From: Nitrobacter vulgaris
Lineage (GTDB): Bacteria > Pseudomonadota > Alphaproteobacteria > Rhizobiales > Xanthobacteraceae
DNA: 64,000 bases
Reading direction: 5' to 3'
Assembly: GCF_002028545.1 (NCBI RefSeq)
Contig: NZ_MWPQ01000031.1
Location: forward strand, 34,759-98,758
Each line of letters begins with the position of its first letter. Within the stretch, counting starts at the first letter, position 1. Shown in pieces: positions 17,797 through 26,030 of this stretch. The notes beneath the pieces are model-generated. The model was given only the letters and a program-made list of their open reading frames with translations. It did no database searches and was not told where the DNA came from. A program made the position numbers and the translations under genes.

Positions 17797-18714
17797 ATGG
17801 TCGGATTTGGTCCATCGAGAGACGATATGCGCCATCATTTCCATCGCTCCGCCTTGTGGCTTTGGTCAGGGTTTCTGGCGGCGACCGTAGCCGCTGCCTT
17901 CCTGCCGACATCTGGTGATGCCGCGCACGCCGCTGCCGGCGTTCCGTTTTTATCCCACCAGGCTCTGTATAATTTGAGCCTGGCGAAGTCTCGTGGCAGC
18001 ACGTCCCTGGACAGCGCCCGCGGACGAATCCTTTACAAGTTTTCCGGAAGCACTTGCGAGGGCTATACGTCTGATTTCAGGCAAGTTTCAGAAATGGACA
18101 ACGGCGAAGGTAAAACCACGCTGAGCGATATGCAGTCCACGAGCTGGGAGGACGCGGAGGGAAGGACTTACCGTTTCAAGATCATGACTCGCATGAACGA
18201 TGACGATCAGAGCGAGGTTGACGGAGTCGCTGAGCGCACCGGTGACAAGATTACCGTGAAACTGAAACGGCCGTCGACCAAAACGTTCACCGTCGACGGC
18301 AAGGCGGTGTTTCCGACCGAACAGATCCAGCGGATCATCGCGGCTGCAAAAGAAGGAAAGTCGATGCTCGAGCTAACCGTGTATGACGGAGCCGACAACG
18401 GTGAGAAAGTCTACAACACTTTTTCGGTTATCGGAAAGCCCATACGGGGGGAAGCGACGAGATCGTCGCCCGATCCATCGACCACCCATAGTCAGATGAA
18501 GACCCTGACGCGATGGCCCGTCACTGTCAGCTACTACGAACGCGACGCTGCACGTACCGGCGGTGAACAGATCCCGAATTACTCCATGTCTTTCGAGCTG
18601 TTCGAGGATGGCGTGTCGCGGGCGTTGGTGCTCGACTACAATGATTTCGTGATTTCCGGGACGATGGATAAATTCGACGTCAGCGATGTCAGGAGTGCCA
18701 GGCCCTGCAAGTGA
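17797..18714 (+). CDS. eipB: EipB-like periplasmic envelope-integrity protein (DUF1849)
   Basis: About 305 residues. An N-terminal signal segment (SALWLWSGFLAATVAAAFLP then an AHA-type cleavage site) is followed by the DUF1849 domain: HQALYNLSLAKSRGSTSLDS, a Cys in GSTCEGYTSDF, and KIMTRMNDDDQSEVDG. The last residues are ARPCK. Brucella EipB is a spiral beta-barrel periplasmic protein with a disulfide between two such cysteines, so the Cys pair here fits. Start choice: ATG 17797 has GGAG 8 nt upstream; ATG 17827 would give a more compact signal peptide. Divergent from ridA. Confidence 0.88.
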   Translation: MVGFGPSRDDMRHHFHRSALWLWSGFLAATVAAAFLPTSGDAAHAAAGVPFLSHQALYNLSLAKSRGSTSLDSARGRILYKFSGSTCEGYTSDFRQVSEMDNGEGKTTLSDMQSTSWEDAEGRTYRFKIMTRMNDDDQSEVDGVAERTGDKITVKLKRPSTKTFTVDGKAVFPTEQIQRIIAAAKEGKSMLELTVYDGADNGEKVYNTFSVIGKPIRGEATRSSPDPSTTHSQMKTLTRWPVTVSYYERDAARTGGEQIPNYSMSFELFEDGVSRALVLDYNDFVISGTMDKFDVSDVRSARPCK

Positions 18715-18801
18715 TGTCAGGCAAAAGATATTCACGGATGCTCCCGAACGATGGCTTCCGGGTATTTTGGGAATATGAGCCAGTCTTTTACTGACGTTGT
18801 C

Positions 18802-20094
18802 TTATTGCTGACGTGGTTTTTCGGGTCCTTCATAGGCCAGGCCGCGGATTACGGCCGCGCTCCCGAACTTCTTGCGAAGGTCATCCATTGCCCGCTCAGC
18901 ATGAGCTGAGCGAAGATCCAGCATATCGGCCACGTTAGCTTGCGATTCCGCCCGGAGCGCGCTGACGCCTATTCCCATCAGGCGGAAAGCTGTGCCATCG
19001 ATTTCCTTCGTCAGCATTTCTCGGCACATTGCGAAAATCTTTACCGCAAGCTGCGTCGAAACGGGGATTGATTGCGAACGGGTCCGTTGCCGGAAATCGG
19101 CGGTCTTGAGTTTCAGCGTGATGGTCGATCCCGCTAGCTCACTTGCCTTCAGTCGCGAGGAGACCTTCTCCGACAGCCGCCAGAGGAACCGTTCGAGCGT
19201 GGCGAAATCGCGGATGTTGGACTCGAACGTTGTTTCGCTCGAGATGGTCTTGGCGCCGCGATCTGCGATCACCCGCCGGTCGTCGATGCCCCGTGCCAGC
19301 CGCCACAATTGGCGACCCTCGGCCGGAAACTGCTTCATCATTTCCATTTCGTTGGCACGCTGCAGATCGCCGATTGTCCGAAAGCCGCGTTCCGACAGAC
19401 GCTCCTGGGTGGCCGGACCGACGCCGAACATGAAACTTACAGGTTTGTCCGCGAGCATAATGCACGCTTCGTCCTGATCGAGCGCCGTGAATCCGCGGGG
19501 CTTATCGAGGTCAGAGGCGATCTTAGCGAGGAACTTATTGCACGACAGTCCGACCGATACCGTGATGCCGAGTTCGCGCTCGACGTCAGTTGCAAATTTC
19601 GCCAGCACCTTGGCTGGAATCATGCCGTGAACACGCCGGGTGCCGCTCAGGTCGAGAAAGGCTTCGTCGATCGACAGCGGCTCTACCAGCGGCGTCAGCG
19701 CCTGCATGGTGGTGCGCACCTCACGACCGACCCGCACATACTTCGCCATGTCGGGCGGAACCACGGTCGCAAAGGGGCAAAGCGCAAGGGCCTTGAACAT
19801 CGGCATTGCAGAATGCACGCCATACGTCCGAGCAGTATAGCAGGCGGCCAGAACCACGCCGCGCCGACCACCGCCTACGATTACGGGTTTGTCTGCTAAG
19901 GCCGGGTTGTCCCGCTTTTCGACCGTTGCGTAGAACGCGTCGCAATCGATGTGGGCGAGGGCCAGTGCCGGTAGCGTCCGATGTCGCACCAGCCGGGGTG
20001 AGCCACACGCGCTGCAACGGGGCGCCGTAAAGCTGAGGTCATCAAGACAATCGCGGCAAAAGCATAAGGGACCATCCGACGGACCTGCGGTCAC
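18802..20094 (-). CDS. dinB: DNA polymerase IV (Y family) with N-terminal zinc-ribbon-like motif
   Basis: 430 residues. The catalytic core starts at residue 46 (LAHIDCDAFYATVEKRDNP, first metal Asp), has AACYTARTYGVHSAMPMFKA, and the SIDEAFLDLSG motif with the second acidic pair. Thumb and little-finger domains follow. Before the core come CFCRDC and, after 12 residues, CSAC, two CxxC pairs likely to bind zinc; this extension occurs in alphaproteobacterial DinB proteins but not in E. coli. The start is GTG, and its first four bases overlap the DUF3572 stop, so the two are translationally coupled. No LexA box was identified upstream of the pair. Confidence 0.95.
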   Translation of the reverse strand: MTAGPSDGPLCFCRDCLDDLSFTAPRCSACGSPRLVRHRTLPALALAHIDCDAFYATVEKRDNPALADKPVIVGGGRRGVVLAACYTARTYGVHSAMPMFKALALCPFATVVPPDMAKYVRVGREVRTTMQALTPLVEPLSIDEAFLDLSGTRRVHGMIPAKVLAKFATDVERELGITVSVGLSCNKFLAKIASDLDKPRGFTALDQDEACIMLADKPVSFMFGVGPATQERLSERGFRTIGDLQRANEMEMMKQFPAEGRQLWRLARGIDDRRVIADRGAKTISSETTFESNIRDFATLERFLWRLSEKVSSRLKASELAGSTITLKLKTADFRQRTRSQSIPVSTQLAVKIFAMCREMLTKEIDGTAFRLMGIGVSALRAESQANVADMLDLRSAHAERAMDDLRKKFGSAAVIRGLAYEGPEKPRQQ

Positions 20095-20393
20095 GGGACG
20101 TCGCGTTTCTGAAAGGATTCGCTGAGCGCCAGCCGGGCGGCTGCGATAGTGGTGGGATGATGTCCGGAAAACTCCGAAAATGCCTCCACGGTTGCGTCAT
20201 CGCGCAGCATGAAATCGAGCACGCCGGTGAGGAAGTGCGGATCGGAGGCAGAGCTGCGCAGAGTTTGAGGACCAATTCCGGTCTCGGCTAGAAATCGGCC
20301 TAAAATTTCGGCGTCGGCCGCGACAAACGAAAGGGCCTGAATTGCTACCAATTCAGCTGCTTCGCGCGGGTTTTGCACACGCTTTGTCGTCAC
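20091..20393 (-). CDS. DUF3572 protein
   Basis: A 100-residue alphaproteobacterial protein of unknown function, recognised from EAAELVAIQALSFVAADAEI, LGRFLAETGIGP and LTGVLDFMLRDDATVEAFSE. It is all-helical in appearance with no membrane segment. It starts with GTG (20393) and its stop overlaps the dinB start by 4 nt, so it is the first gene of a dinB operon. Confidence 0.85.
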   Translation of the reverse strand: MTTKRVQNPREAAELVAIQALSFVAADAEILGRFLAETGIGPQTLRSSASDPHFLTGVLDFMLRDDATVEAFSEFSGHHPTTIAAARLALSESFQKRDVP

Positions 20394-20621
20394 GACCGTT
20401 TGCCTTTCCGTAACCTATCAATTCTACTTTGGAACCAGCATGACCGAGTCCCGAAACCTTCAAACAAGTGCTAATCCGCTCGCATAAAGATCGTCTTACG
20501 TCTTAACAGCTTAGAGCGAATTCTAGTGCAAATCTAACTCCAGTTAGCGGATAAGTATTGCTGTGCCGGCATGTTTTCGCTCACCAGCGTGGATGAGCAC
20601 CGAGTCGACTGGAGGGCCAGG
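20394..20621. promoter_or_regulatory. Divergent control region of DUF3572-dinB and divK
   Basis: 228 bp between divergent starts. A palindrome CTAACT-CC-AGTTAG lies at 20534-20547, about 75 nt before the divK start, and a single TTAAC half-site precedes it. No full CtrA site (TTAA-N7-TTAA) is present. Confidence 0.35.
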
Positions 20622-20987
20622 GTGGCCAAGACGGTCCTGATTGTGGAAGACAACGAGCTTAACATGAAGCTCTTTCGCGATCTGTTGGAGGCTCATGGTT
20701 ACCACACGTCCGGGACCAGCAACGGTTTCGAGGCGCTCGATCTGGTTCGCAAACTTCGTCCCGATCTGGTCCTCATGGATATTCAGTTGCCGCAGGTGTC
20801 CGGTCTCGATGTCACGCGCTGGATCAAAGACGATCCTGAACTGCGCGCGATCCCCGTTGTTGCTGTGACAGCATTTGCAATGAAAGGCGACGAGGAACGT
20901 ATCCGCGAGGGCGGCTGCGAGGCTTACCTGTCGAAGCCGATTTCGGTTGGCAAGTTCATCGAGACCGTCCGCCGGTTCGTGGGTTGA
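20622..20987 (+). CDS. divK: Single-domain response regulator DivK
   Basis: 121 residues forming one receiver domain: [19 protein letters not shown], the phosphorylated Asp53 in [12 protein letters not shown], Thr and Lys in VTAFAMKG and SKPIS. DivK relays phosphate from DivJ/PleC and controls CtrA through CckA/DivL during asymmetric division. The true start is GTG 20622, preceded by GGAGG at 7 nt; this puts the Asp at position 53 as in Caulobacter. The pleD start follows 10 nt after its stop, the standard divK-pleD pair. Confidence 0.95.
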   Translation: MAKTVLIVEDNELNMKLFRDLLEAHGYHTSGTSNGFEALDLVRKLRPDLVLMDIQLPQVSGLDVTRWIKDDPELRAIPVVAVTAFAMKGDEERIREGGCEAYLSKPISVGKFIETVRRFVG

Positions 20988-20997
20988 GGAGATAAGA

Positions 20998-22371
20998 GTG
21001 TCTGCGCGTGTTCTGGTCGTCGACGACATCCCCGCCAACGTCCGGCTCCTTGAAGCACGATTGTCGGCGGAATATTTCGACGTCATAACCGCTTCTAATG
21101 GCGCGCAAGCACTGGAGACCTGCGCCCGTGCCGAGTACGACATCATTCTCCTCGACGTGATGATGCCTGACATGGACGGTTTTGAGGTCTGCCGTCGGCT
21201 GAAGGCAAACCCCGCAACCCATTTTATTCCGGTGGTGATGGTGACGGCGTTGGACAGTCCGTCCGACCGCGTGCGCGGCCTCGAAGCCGGCGCCGATGAC
21301 TTCCTGACAAAGCCGGTATCGGATGTGATTTTGACCGCAAGGGTCCGTTCGTTGACGCGCCTGAAGATGATGACCGACGAACTGCGCATGAGGGCCGTGA
21401 CCTCGCTCGAAATCGGCGTGCAGGCGCCGGAGCGTGAGGCGGTTGGTGATAGCGGGAAGGGCGGGCGTATCCTGTTGGTCGACGACCGCCCCTCGTCGTA
21501 CGAGCGGTTGGCATCGATGCTGAGCGCCGAACACACCGTTGATATTGAAACCGAACCCTCCGAAGCGCTGTTTCGTGCCGCAGAAAGCAATTACGATCTC
21601 CTTATCGTCTCGCTCGGGCTGGAAAATTTCGACGGTTTGCGGTTGTGCAGTCAAGCGCGCTCGCTGGAGCGGACGCGACACGTTCCGATTCTGGCTGTTG
21701 CTGATGCCGACGGCAACGGACGATTGCTGCGTGGTCTTGAGATTGGCATCAATGATTATTTGATGCGGCCGATCGACAAGAATGAGTTACTTGCCCGCGC
21801 GCGCACGCAAGTTCGCCGCCGCCGCTACACCGGTCACCTGCGTGACAGCATGCAGAGTTCGATCGAAATGGCTGTCACGGACGGACTGACCGGGCTGCAC
21901 AACCGACGTTACATGGAAAGCCATCTGGCGACGCTGGCCGAGCAGGCCTCGCTGCGGGGCAAGTCATTAGCGCTCATGATGCTCGATATAGATTACTTCA
22001 AGTCGATCAATGATAGCTACGGTCATGATGCCGGTGACGATGTTCTGCGAGAGTTCGCGCTGCGAATCCGCAAAACCATTCGAGGCATCGATCTCGCCTG
22101 CCGTTACGGCGGAGAGGAGTTCGTGGTCGTGATGCCGGAGGCCGATCTGCATGTCGCGAGCATGGTGGCCGAACGTCTGCGCCGCGCGATTGCTGGCGAA
22201 CCGTTTTCCGTCCACAAGGGGATGAAGCGGATCAAGGTGACCATCTCAATCGGACTATCAACCCTGGAGCGGAAGGGGGAGCCTGTCTCTGACGTTCTCA
22301 AGCGCGCCGATGTCGCGCTTTACCGCGCCAAGCATGACGGCCGAAACCGCGTCGTGGCGGAGGCGGCGTAG
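20998..22371 (+). CDS. pleD: Diguanylate cyclase response regulator PleD
   Basis: 457 residues with two receiver domains and a GGDEF domain. REC1 (about 1-120) has Asp53 in ILLDVMMPDMDG. REC2 (about 155-275) has lost the acceptor Asp (LLIVSLGLENFDG), as expected for the dimerisation adaptor. The GGDEF domain shows GGEEF at 371-375 and an RxxD inhibitory site at 362-365, so c-di-GMP synthesis should be feedback-inhibited. Starts with GTG 20998 behind AGGAG, 10 nt after divK. In Caulobacter PleD is activated by the same kinases as DivK and drives the swarmer-to-stalked transition. Confidence 0.96.
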   Translation: MSARVLVVDDIPANVRLLEARLSAEYFDVITASNGAQALETCARAEYDIILLDVMMPDMDGFEVCRRLKANPATHFIPVVMVTALDSPSDRVRGLEAGADDFLTKPVSDVILTARVRSLTRLKMMTDELRMRAVTSLEIGVQAPEREAVGDSGKGGRILLVDDRPSSYERLASMLSAEHTVDIETEPSEALFRAAESNYDLLIVSLGLENFDGLRLCSQARSLERTRHVPILAVADADGNGRLLRGLEIGINDYLMRPIDKNELLARARTQVRRRRYTGHLRDSMQSSIEMAVTDGLTGLHNRRYMESHLATLAEQASLRGKSLALMMLDIDYFKSINDSYGHDAGDDVLREFALRIRKTIRGIDLACRYGGEEFVVVMPEADLHVASMVAERLRRAIAGEPFSVHKGMKRIKVTISIGLSTLERKGEPVSDVLKRADVALYRAKHDGRNRVVAEAA

Positions 22372-22620
22372 TCATTATATCAATGCGATTTTGATCCCGC
22401 GTGTGGTGCATCGTCGAACCAACGATCGGTCGCAGCTTTCTTCTCCGGCACTATGAAATGCGTCTTGGCCATCGGTCGCGACCCGCGCGACGGTGACGAG
22501 GCACGATGTGCGCGGCGCCCTTTTTGAAGGTGACGAGCGTATGGGCGGGGGCGTGGCGCTCGGCTGAGCCCCGGTGGCAGCAACGCCAGCCGTGACGCCG
22601 AAGGTGGCATCAAGCCAATG
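22372..22620. other. Gap between convergent pleD and rpmG without recognised genes
   Basis: Together with the terminator below, about 310 bp without a convincing gene. Short open frames exist on the minus strand (for example 22375-22623), but none has a recognisable motif or good ribosome site. It could hold decayed coding sequence. Confidence 0.4.
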
Positions 22621-22643
22621 CAAAACGGAGCCCGAAAGCTCCG
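22621..22643 (-). terminator. Intrinsic terminator of rpmG
   Basis: Read on the minus strand: CGGAGC, a 6-nt loop, GCTCCG, then TTTTG. The hairpin is short but GC-rich, directly followed by U residues, and lies 38 nt after the rpmG stop. Confidence 0.65.
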
Positions 22644-22680
22644 CTCAATTCACCGCCGATGAAGCGATCTTACGTGATCG

Positions 22681-22848
22681 TCACTTGATCTTGGCTTCGC
22701 GGAATTCGACGTGTTTGCGCGCGACCGGATCGTATTTTTTCTTGACCAGCTTGTCGGTCATGGTGCGCGAATTCTTTTTAGCTACGTAATAGAAGCCTGT
22801 GTCAGCACTGGAAACCAGCTTGACCTTGATGGTGACCGCCTTGGCCAT
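22681..22848 (-). CDS. rpmG: 50S ribosomal protein L33
   Basis: A 55-residue protein starting [19 protein letters not shown], then [15 protein letters not shown] and [19 protein letters not shown], the complete L33 sequence. It lacks the Cys pairs of the zinc-binding L33 paralogue, so it is the zinc-independent form. Start ATG at 22848, stop TGA at 22681. It is transcribed alone toward pleD and followed by an intrinsic terminator. Confidence 0.96.
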   Translation of the reverse strand: MAKAVTIKVKLVSSADTGFYYVAKKNSRTMTDKLVKKKYDPVARKHVEFREAKIK

Positions 22849-23303
22849 GTGCAAACCCTTGATGTCGGGAAACGGAAAAGCCGGCCCGCATCAGGCCTGC
22901 ATTTGGCCGGCAAACTAGACTCGAAACATCGAAAGTCAAGGATTTCGAGGCTGGTAACGTAAAAATCAGTCCACGACGGGCACACTCGCTCCCCGAGGGC
23001 AGGTGTTACGGTTTTCAAAGCCGTCCTGCGTGAGTCCATTACATTTAAGCTCTTCAATCGGTGTCATAGGTATTGTCAGTTTTTGTGTATTTCTCGGATT
23101 TTGTTCATTTAATTCTATGAAAGGCAGGAGAATTGAAGATATGAGCTTCAACTGCGGCTGGTTCGGCTCTTCAAGATAATCGGAAGTGTCAAGTGTGGCT
23201 CCAACGCCCCAGACGTAGAGTTTCCGCTGAAACGGCCCCAAAGGGGTTTCCTTAGTACCCCGACGACGAATATGTTTCGCACGGGGACAAGCGACTTGAG
23301 GGG
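22849..23303. other. Divergent intergenic region rpmG / tolC
   Basis: About 455 bp holding the promoters of both genes. The centre (about 23040-23130) is AT-rich. Open frames here (for example 22966-23466 on the minus strand) lack family features and overlap the tolC coding start. Confidence 0.4.
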
Positions 23304-24773
23304 ATGATCCGGCGTGGAGGCTCCGCCTTAACGTCTGATAAGATGAAGAATGGAACTTCGCGGATGGGTGGTGTGAGACTGGTGGCCGGAGCTGCTGTGT
23401 TGGCTCTTGCGACCGTGTGGCCGGGGGTGGCGACACGGGTTTTCGCGGATACCATCGAGTCCGCACTAGTGCGAGCCTATCAGAGCAATCCTCAACTCAA
23501 CGCTCAGCGCGCCTCGGTTCGCGTTACCGATGAGAGCGTGCCCCAAGCCCTGTCGGGCTATCGGCCCAAAGTCGCCGTAACCACGAGCGGCGGCTTTCAA
23601 CATACCGACATTACCTTTAGCCAAGGTCTGCCGGGTCAGGGAAATGTACTGGGGAGGATCAAGGGTAATCAGACACCATTCGCTGTCGGCGCCACGGCTT
23701 CACAGACGCTATTCGACGGTTTCCAGACTGCAAATAGAACCCGTGCTGCGGAAGGACAGGTTTCGGCCGCGCGCGAGGGATTAAGGGTTCTCGAGCAGAC
23801 CGTACTACTCGCTGCCGCAACCATCTATATGGACTATCTGCGGGATTCCGCCATTGTGGAAGTTCAGCGCAGCAATGTCCGCGTGCTTGAGGAGACGCTG
23901 AAGCAGACGCGTGATCGTTTTAATGTCGGCGAGGTGACCCGCACCGACGTGGCGCAATCGGAAGCGCAACTCGCCTCCGGTCGCACCCAGCTTATGGCCG
24001 CTGAATCCACCCTCACGACCACGCGCGCGAATTTTCAGCGCATCATCGGCAACGAACCGGGGCAATTGGCACCGGGGTCGCCGGTCGATCGCTTCCTGCC
24101 TCCAACGCTCGCAGGTGCCGTGGATCTCGGCCTTATCCAAAATCCCAATGTGACCGCAGCGATGTATGGCATCGACGTCAGTCACTTGCTGGTCAAGGTT
24201 GCGGAGGGGGCGCTGTTCCCGAGCGTGATCCTTCAGGCCAATGTGCAACAGGGCCAAAACCAGCAGCTCACGGTGCCGAAACAGCTCCTAGCATCTGCGA
24301 TCGCACAGGTATCGGTGCCGATCTATCAGGGTGGCGCTGAATATTCGCTGATCCGCCAGTCCAAGGAAACGCTGGCGCAACAACGTCTCACCCTCGAGTT
24401 GGTCCGCACCCAGGCACGCGCCAGCGTAGTGCAGGCGTGGGGCCAGCTCGTCGCGACCAAATTGCAGGTGAAGTCGGCGCAGGCACAGGTTGAGGCATCC
24501 GAGATTGCGGTCAACGGCATCCGCGAAGAGGCCAAGGCCGGGCAACGGACCACGTTCGACGTGTTGGTCGCGCAACAGACGCTCGTCAGCGCGCGCGTTG
24601 CGCTGGTGACTGCTCAACACGATCGCGTGGTTGCCTCTTATGCGGTTTTGAATGCCGTTGGTCGGCTGTCGCCGCAGGTGCTTAAGCTAAACACCACGGT
24701 GTACGATCCGAGTGTCCACTACCATCAGGTTCGCGACAGTTGGGTGGGTATGCGTACGCCGGATGGACAGTGA
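23304..24773 (+). CDS. tolC: TolC family outer-membrane channel protein
   Basis: About 489 residues. A signal segment (VRLVAGAAVLALATVWPGVA ending near VFA) precedes the mature start DTIESALVRAYQSNPQLNAQ, typical of TolC. Two repeats each hold long alpha-helices: LRVLEQTVLLAAATIYMDYL with DRFNVGEVTRTDVAQSEAQL in the first, and QARASVVQAWGQLVATKLQV with EAKAGQRTTFDVLVAQQTL in the second. It forms the outer-membrane exit duct for type I secretion and RND efflux. ATG 23304 directly follows GAGGGG; ATG 23343 or 23364 would give shorter, cleaner signal peptides. It precedes popZ and valS, the common order in this group. Confidence 0.93.
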   Translation: MIRRGGSALTSDKMKNGTSRMGGVRLVAGAAVLALATVWPGVATRVFADTIESALVRAYQSNPQLNAQRASVRVTDESVPQALSGYRPKVAVTTSGGFQHTDITFSQGLPGQGNVLGRIKGNQTPFAVGATASQTLFDGFQTANRTRAAEGQVSAAREGLRVLEQTVLLAAATIYMDYLRDSAIVEVQRSNVRVLEETLKQTRDRFNVGEVTRTDVAQSEAQLASGRTQLMAAESTLTTTRANFQRIIGNEPGQLAPGSPVDRFLPPTLAGAVDLGLIQNPNVTAAMYGIDVSHLLVKVAEGALFPSVILQANVQQGQNQQLTVPKQLLASAIAQVSVPIYQGGAEYSLIRQSKETLAQQRLTLELVRTQARASVVQAWGQLVATKLQVKSAQAQVEASEIAVNGIREEAKAGQRTTFDVLVAQQTLVSARVALVTAQHDRVVASYAVLNAVGRLSPQVLKLNTTVYDPSVHYHQVRDSWVGMRTPDGQ

Positions 24774-25060
24774 TCGCGCCGACGGCGGCCGCGTTCACAG
24801 TCCGTTGCTTGCAATCAGTTGTTGCCATGCCATACCTTGACGCAAGGGCATGAAGCGATTCGGGCGATAGTCGGCGTTTATCTATCGGTCTTGCCGCGGA
24901 AGTTCGCGCGGAGAATTGATATTGTCACCGGTTCACAACGCTTTCTCGGGGAACAAATCCGGTTGCGATCGAAATCGGCGGCCGCATCTGGAGCCGGAAA
25001 AATCCTTTTTCGCTTGAGGCCAATGCGCTGGCCAGGATCGTGACAGATGTGGAGTTGGAC

Positions 25061-25717
25061 ATGACGCAGCCTGCAAAGGTCCAAGAGCCCTCTATGGAGG
25101 AGATTCTGGCGTCGATCCGCCGCATTATAGCGGACGATGAGAAGCCCGCGGCGGCTGGAAAGACCGTCGTTGCTGACGCAGCTGTAGCAAAACCTGGATC
25201 TGTCAGTTCGGTCCCTAAGCCGGCACCTTCCGCAAACGCTGACGGCGCCAACAGCCAAGACGATATTGACGCGATGCTTGCGAACTTCGACGTCGCAACC
25301 GCCGAGGAGGAAGTCCGGCCCGCCCAGGCTGAGGAGGTGTTTGAACTGACGGATGAGATGGCCATGCCGAATGCAACGCAAGCCGCTTTTCAGAAGATCG
25401 AGCCTCAGGACGATTTGGAGTTCGCCGAGATTGCGCAGGTTCCGGCTATGCCGCCGGATCCAGCCACCGTGGCTCGACCGTCCAGTCTAAATGCCGCAGC
25501 AGCGGAAATTCTGTCGCATTCGACGGTTTCCGCCGTCGAAACGGCCTTCAGCTCGCTTGCCAGTACGGTGCTGACGAATAACGCCCGCACCCTTGAGGAC
25601 CTCGTCAAGGAGATGCTGCGCCCGATGCTGAAGTCCTGGCTCGATGACAACCTGCCGGGGCTGGTGGAACGCATCGTCAAGGCTGAAATCGAGCGGGTCT
25701 CGCGCGGTCGTCCGTAA
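25061..25717 (+). CDS. popZ: PopZ-like polar organising protein (DUF2497)
   Basis: 218 residues with the three-part PopZ layout: the N-terminal binding helix PSMEEILASIRRIIADDE (about 9-26), a low-complexity acidic, Pro/Ala-rich disordered middle (about 30-150), and the C-terminal oligomerisation helices LEDLVKEMLRPMLKSWLDDN with LPGLVERIVKAEIERVSRG. PopZ makes a pole-localised condensate that anchors ParB-parS and cell-cycle regulators, so it acts in the same polarity network as divK and pleD upstream. ATG 25061 is preceded by GGAG at 6 nt; an upstream GTG at 25040 has no such site. Confidence 0.92.
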   Translation: MTQPAKVQEPSMEEILASIRRIIADDEKPAAAGKTVVADAAVAKPGSVSSVPKPAPSANADGANSQDDIDAMLANFDVATAEEEVRPAQAEEVFELTDEMAMPNATQAAFQKIEPQDDLEFAEIAQVPAMPPDPATVARPSSLNAAAAEILSHSTVSAVETAFSSLASTVLTNNARTLEDLVKEMLRPMLKSWLDDNLPGLVERIVKAEIERVSRGRP

Positions 25718-25803
25718 TCCATTCCCGTAGCCGGGAAAGCCGCGGCCATTGGAGCGGGGAAAGTCCCGCCCTCCTGACGTCCTTGAGCTCACATCTGCGC
25801 TCC

Positions 25804-25853
25804 AGAGCATTTTCCGGCTAAGTGGAATCCGGTTAGCCGTAAGAAAATGCTCT
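25804..25853. repeat. Perfect nested palindrome (dispersed intergenic repeat type A)
   Basis: Outer arms AGAGCATTTTC / GAAAATGCTCT (11 bp, perfect) enclose inner arms CGGCTAA / TTAGCCG (7 bp, perfect) around an 11-nt loop. From general familiarity, sequences of this type recur between genes in Bradyrhizobium and Nitrobacter relatives. Confidence 0.75.
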
Positions 25854-25866
25854 CAATCAATAACTC

Positions 25867-25915
25867 GCGCGTATTCCGATCGCAAAACCGGTATCCACTT
25901 TTGCGGAATACGCGC
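25867..25915. repeat. Perfect palindrome adjacent to type A (dispersed repeat type B)
   Basis: Arms GCGCGTATTCCG / CGGAATACGCGC (12 bp, perfect). Inside, GCAAAA / TTTTGC pair around CCGGTATCCAC. It lies 13 nt after the type A palindrome, giving a two-hairpin composite between popZ and valS. Confidence 0.75.
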
Positions 25916-25953
25916 TGAGGCCGGTTTATTCGGCGATCTTGTTGACTTGATAC

Positions 25954-25969
25954 GCCCTGGAGGGCTTTT
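25954..25969 (+). terminator. Weak intrinsic-terminator-like hairpin before valS
   Basis: GCCCT-GG-AGGGC followed by TTTT, about 60 nt upstream of the valS start. Short stem; it could end popZ transcription. Confidence 0.35.
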
Positions 25970-26030
25970 AGCGGTCAGAGGATATATTCCGTGAATTGAC
26001 CTGAAACGCCCCGACGGTGATTGCATTGCC

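Noticed and set aside
20544..21590. 348-codon open frame on the minus strand
   Set aside because: Antisense to divK and pleD, both of which are certain.
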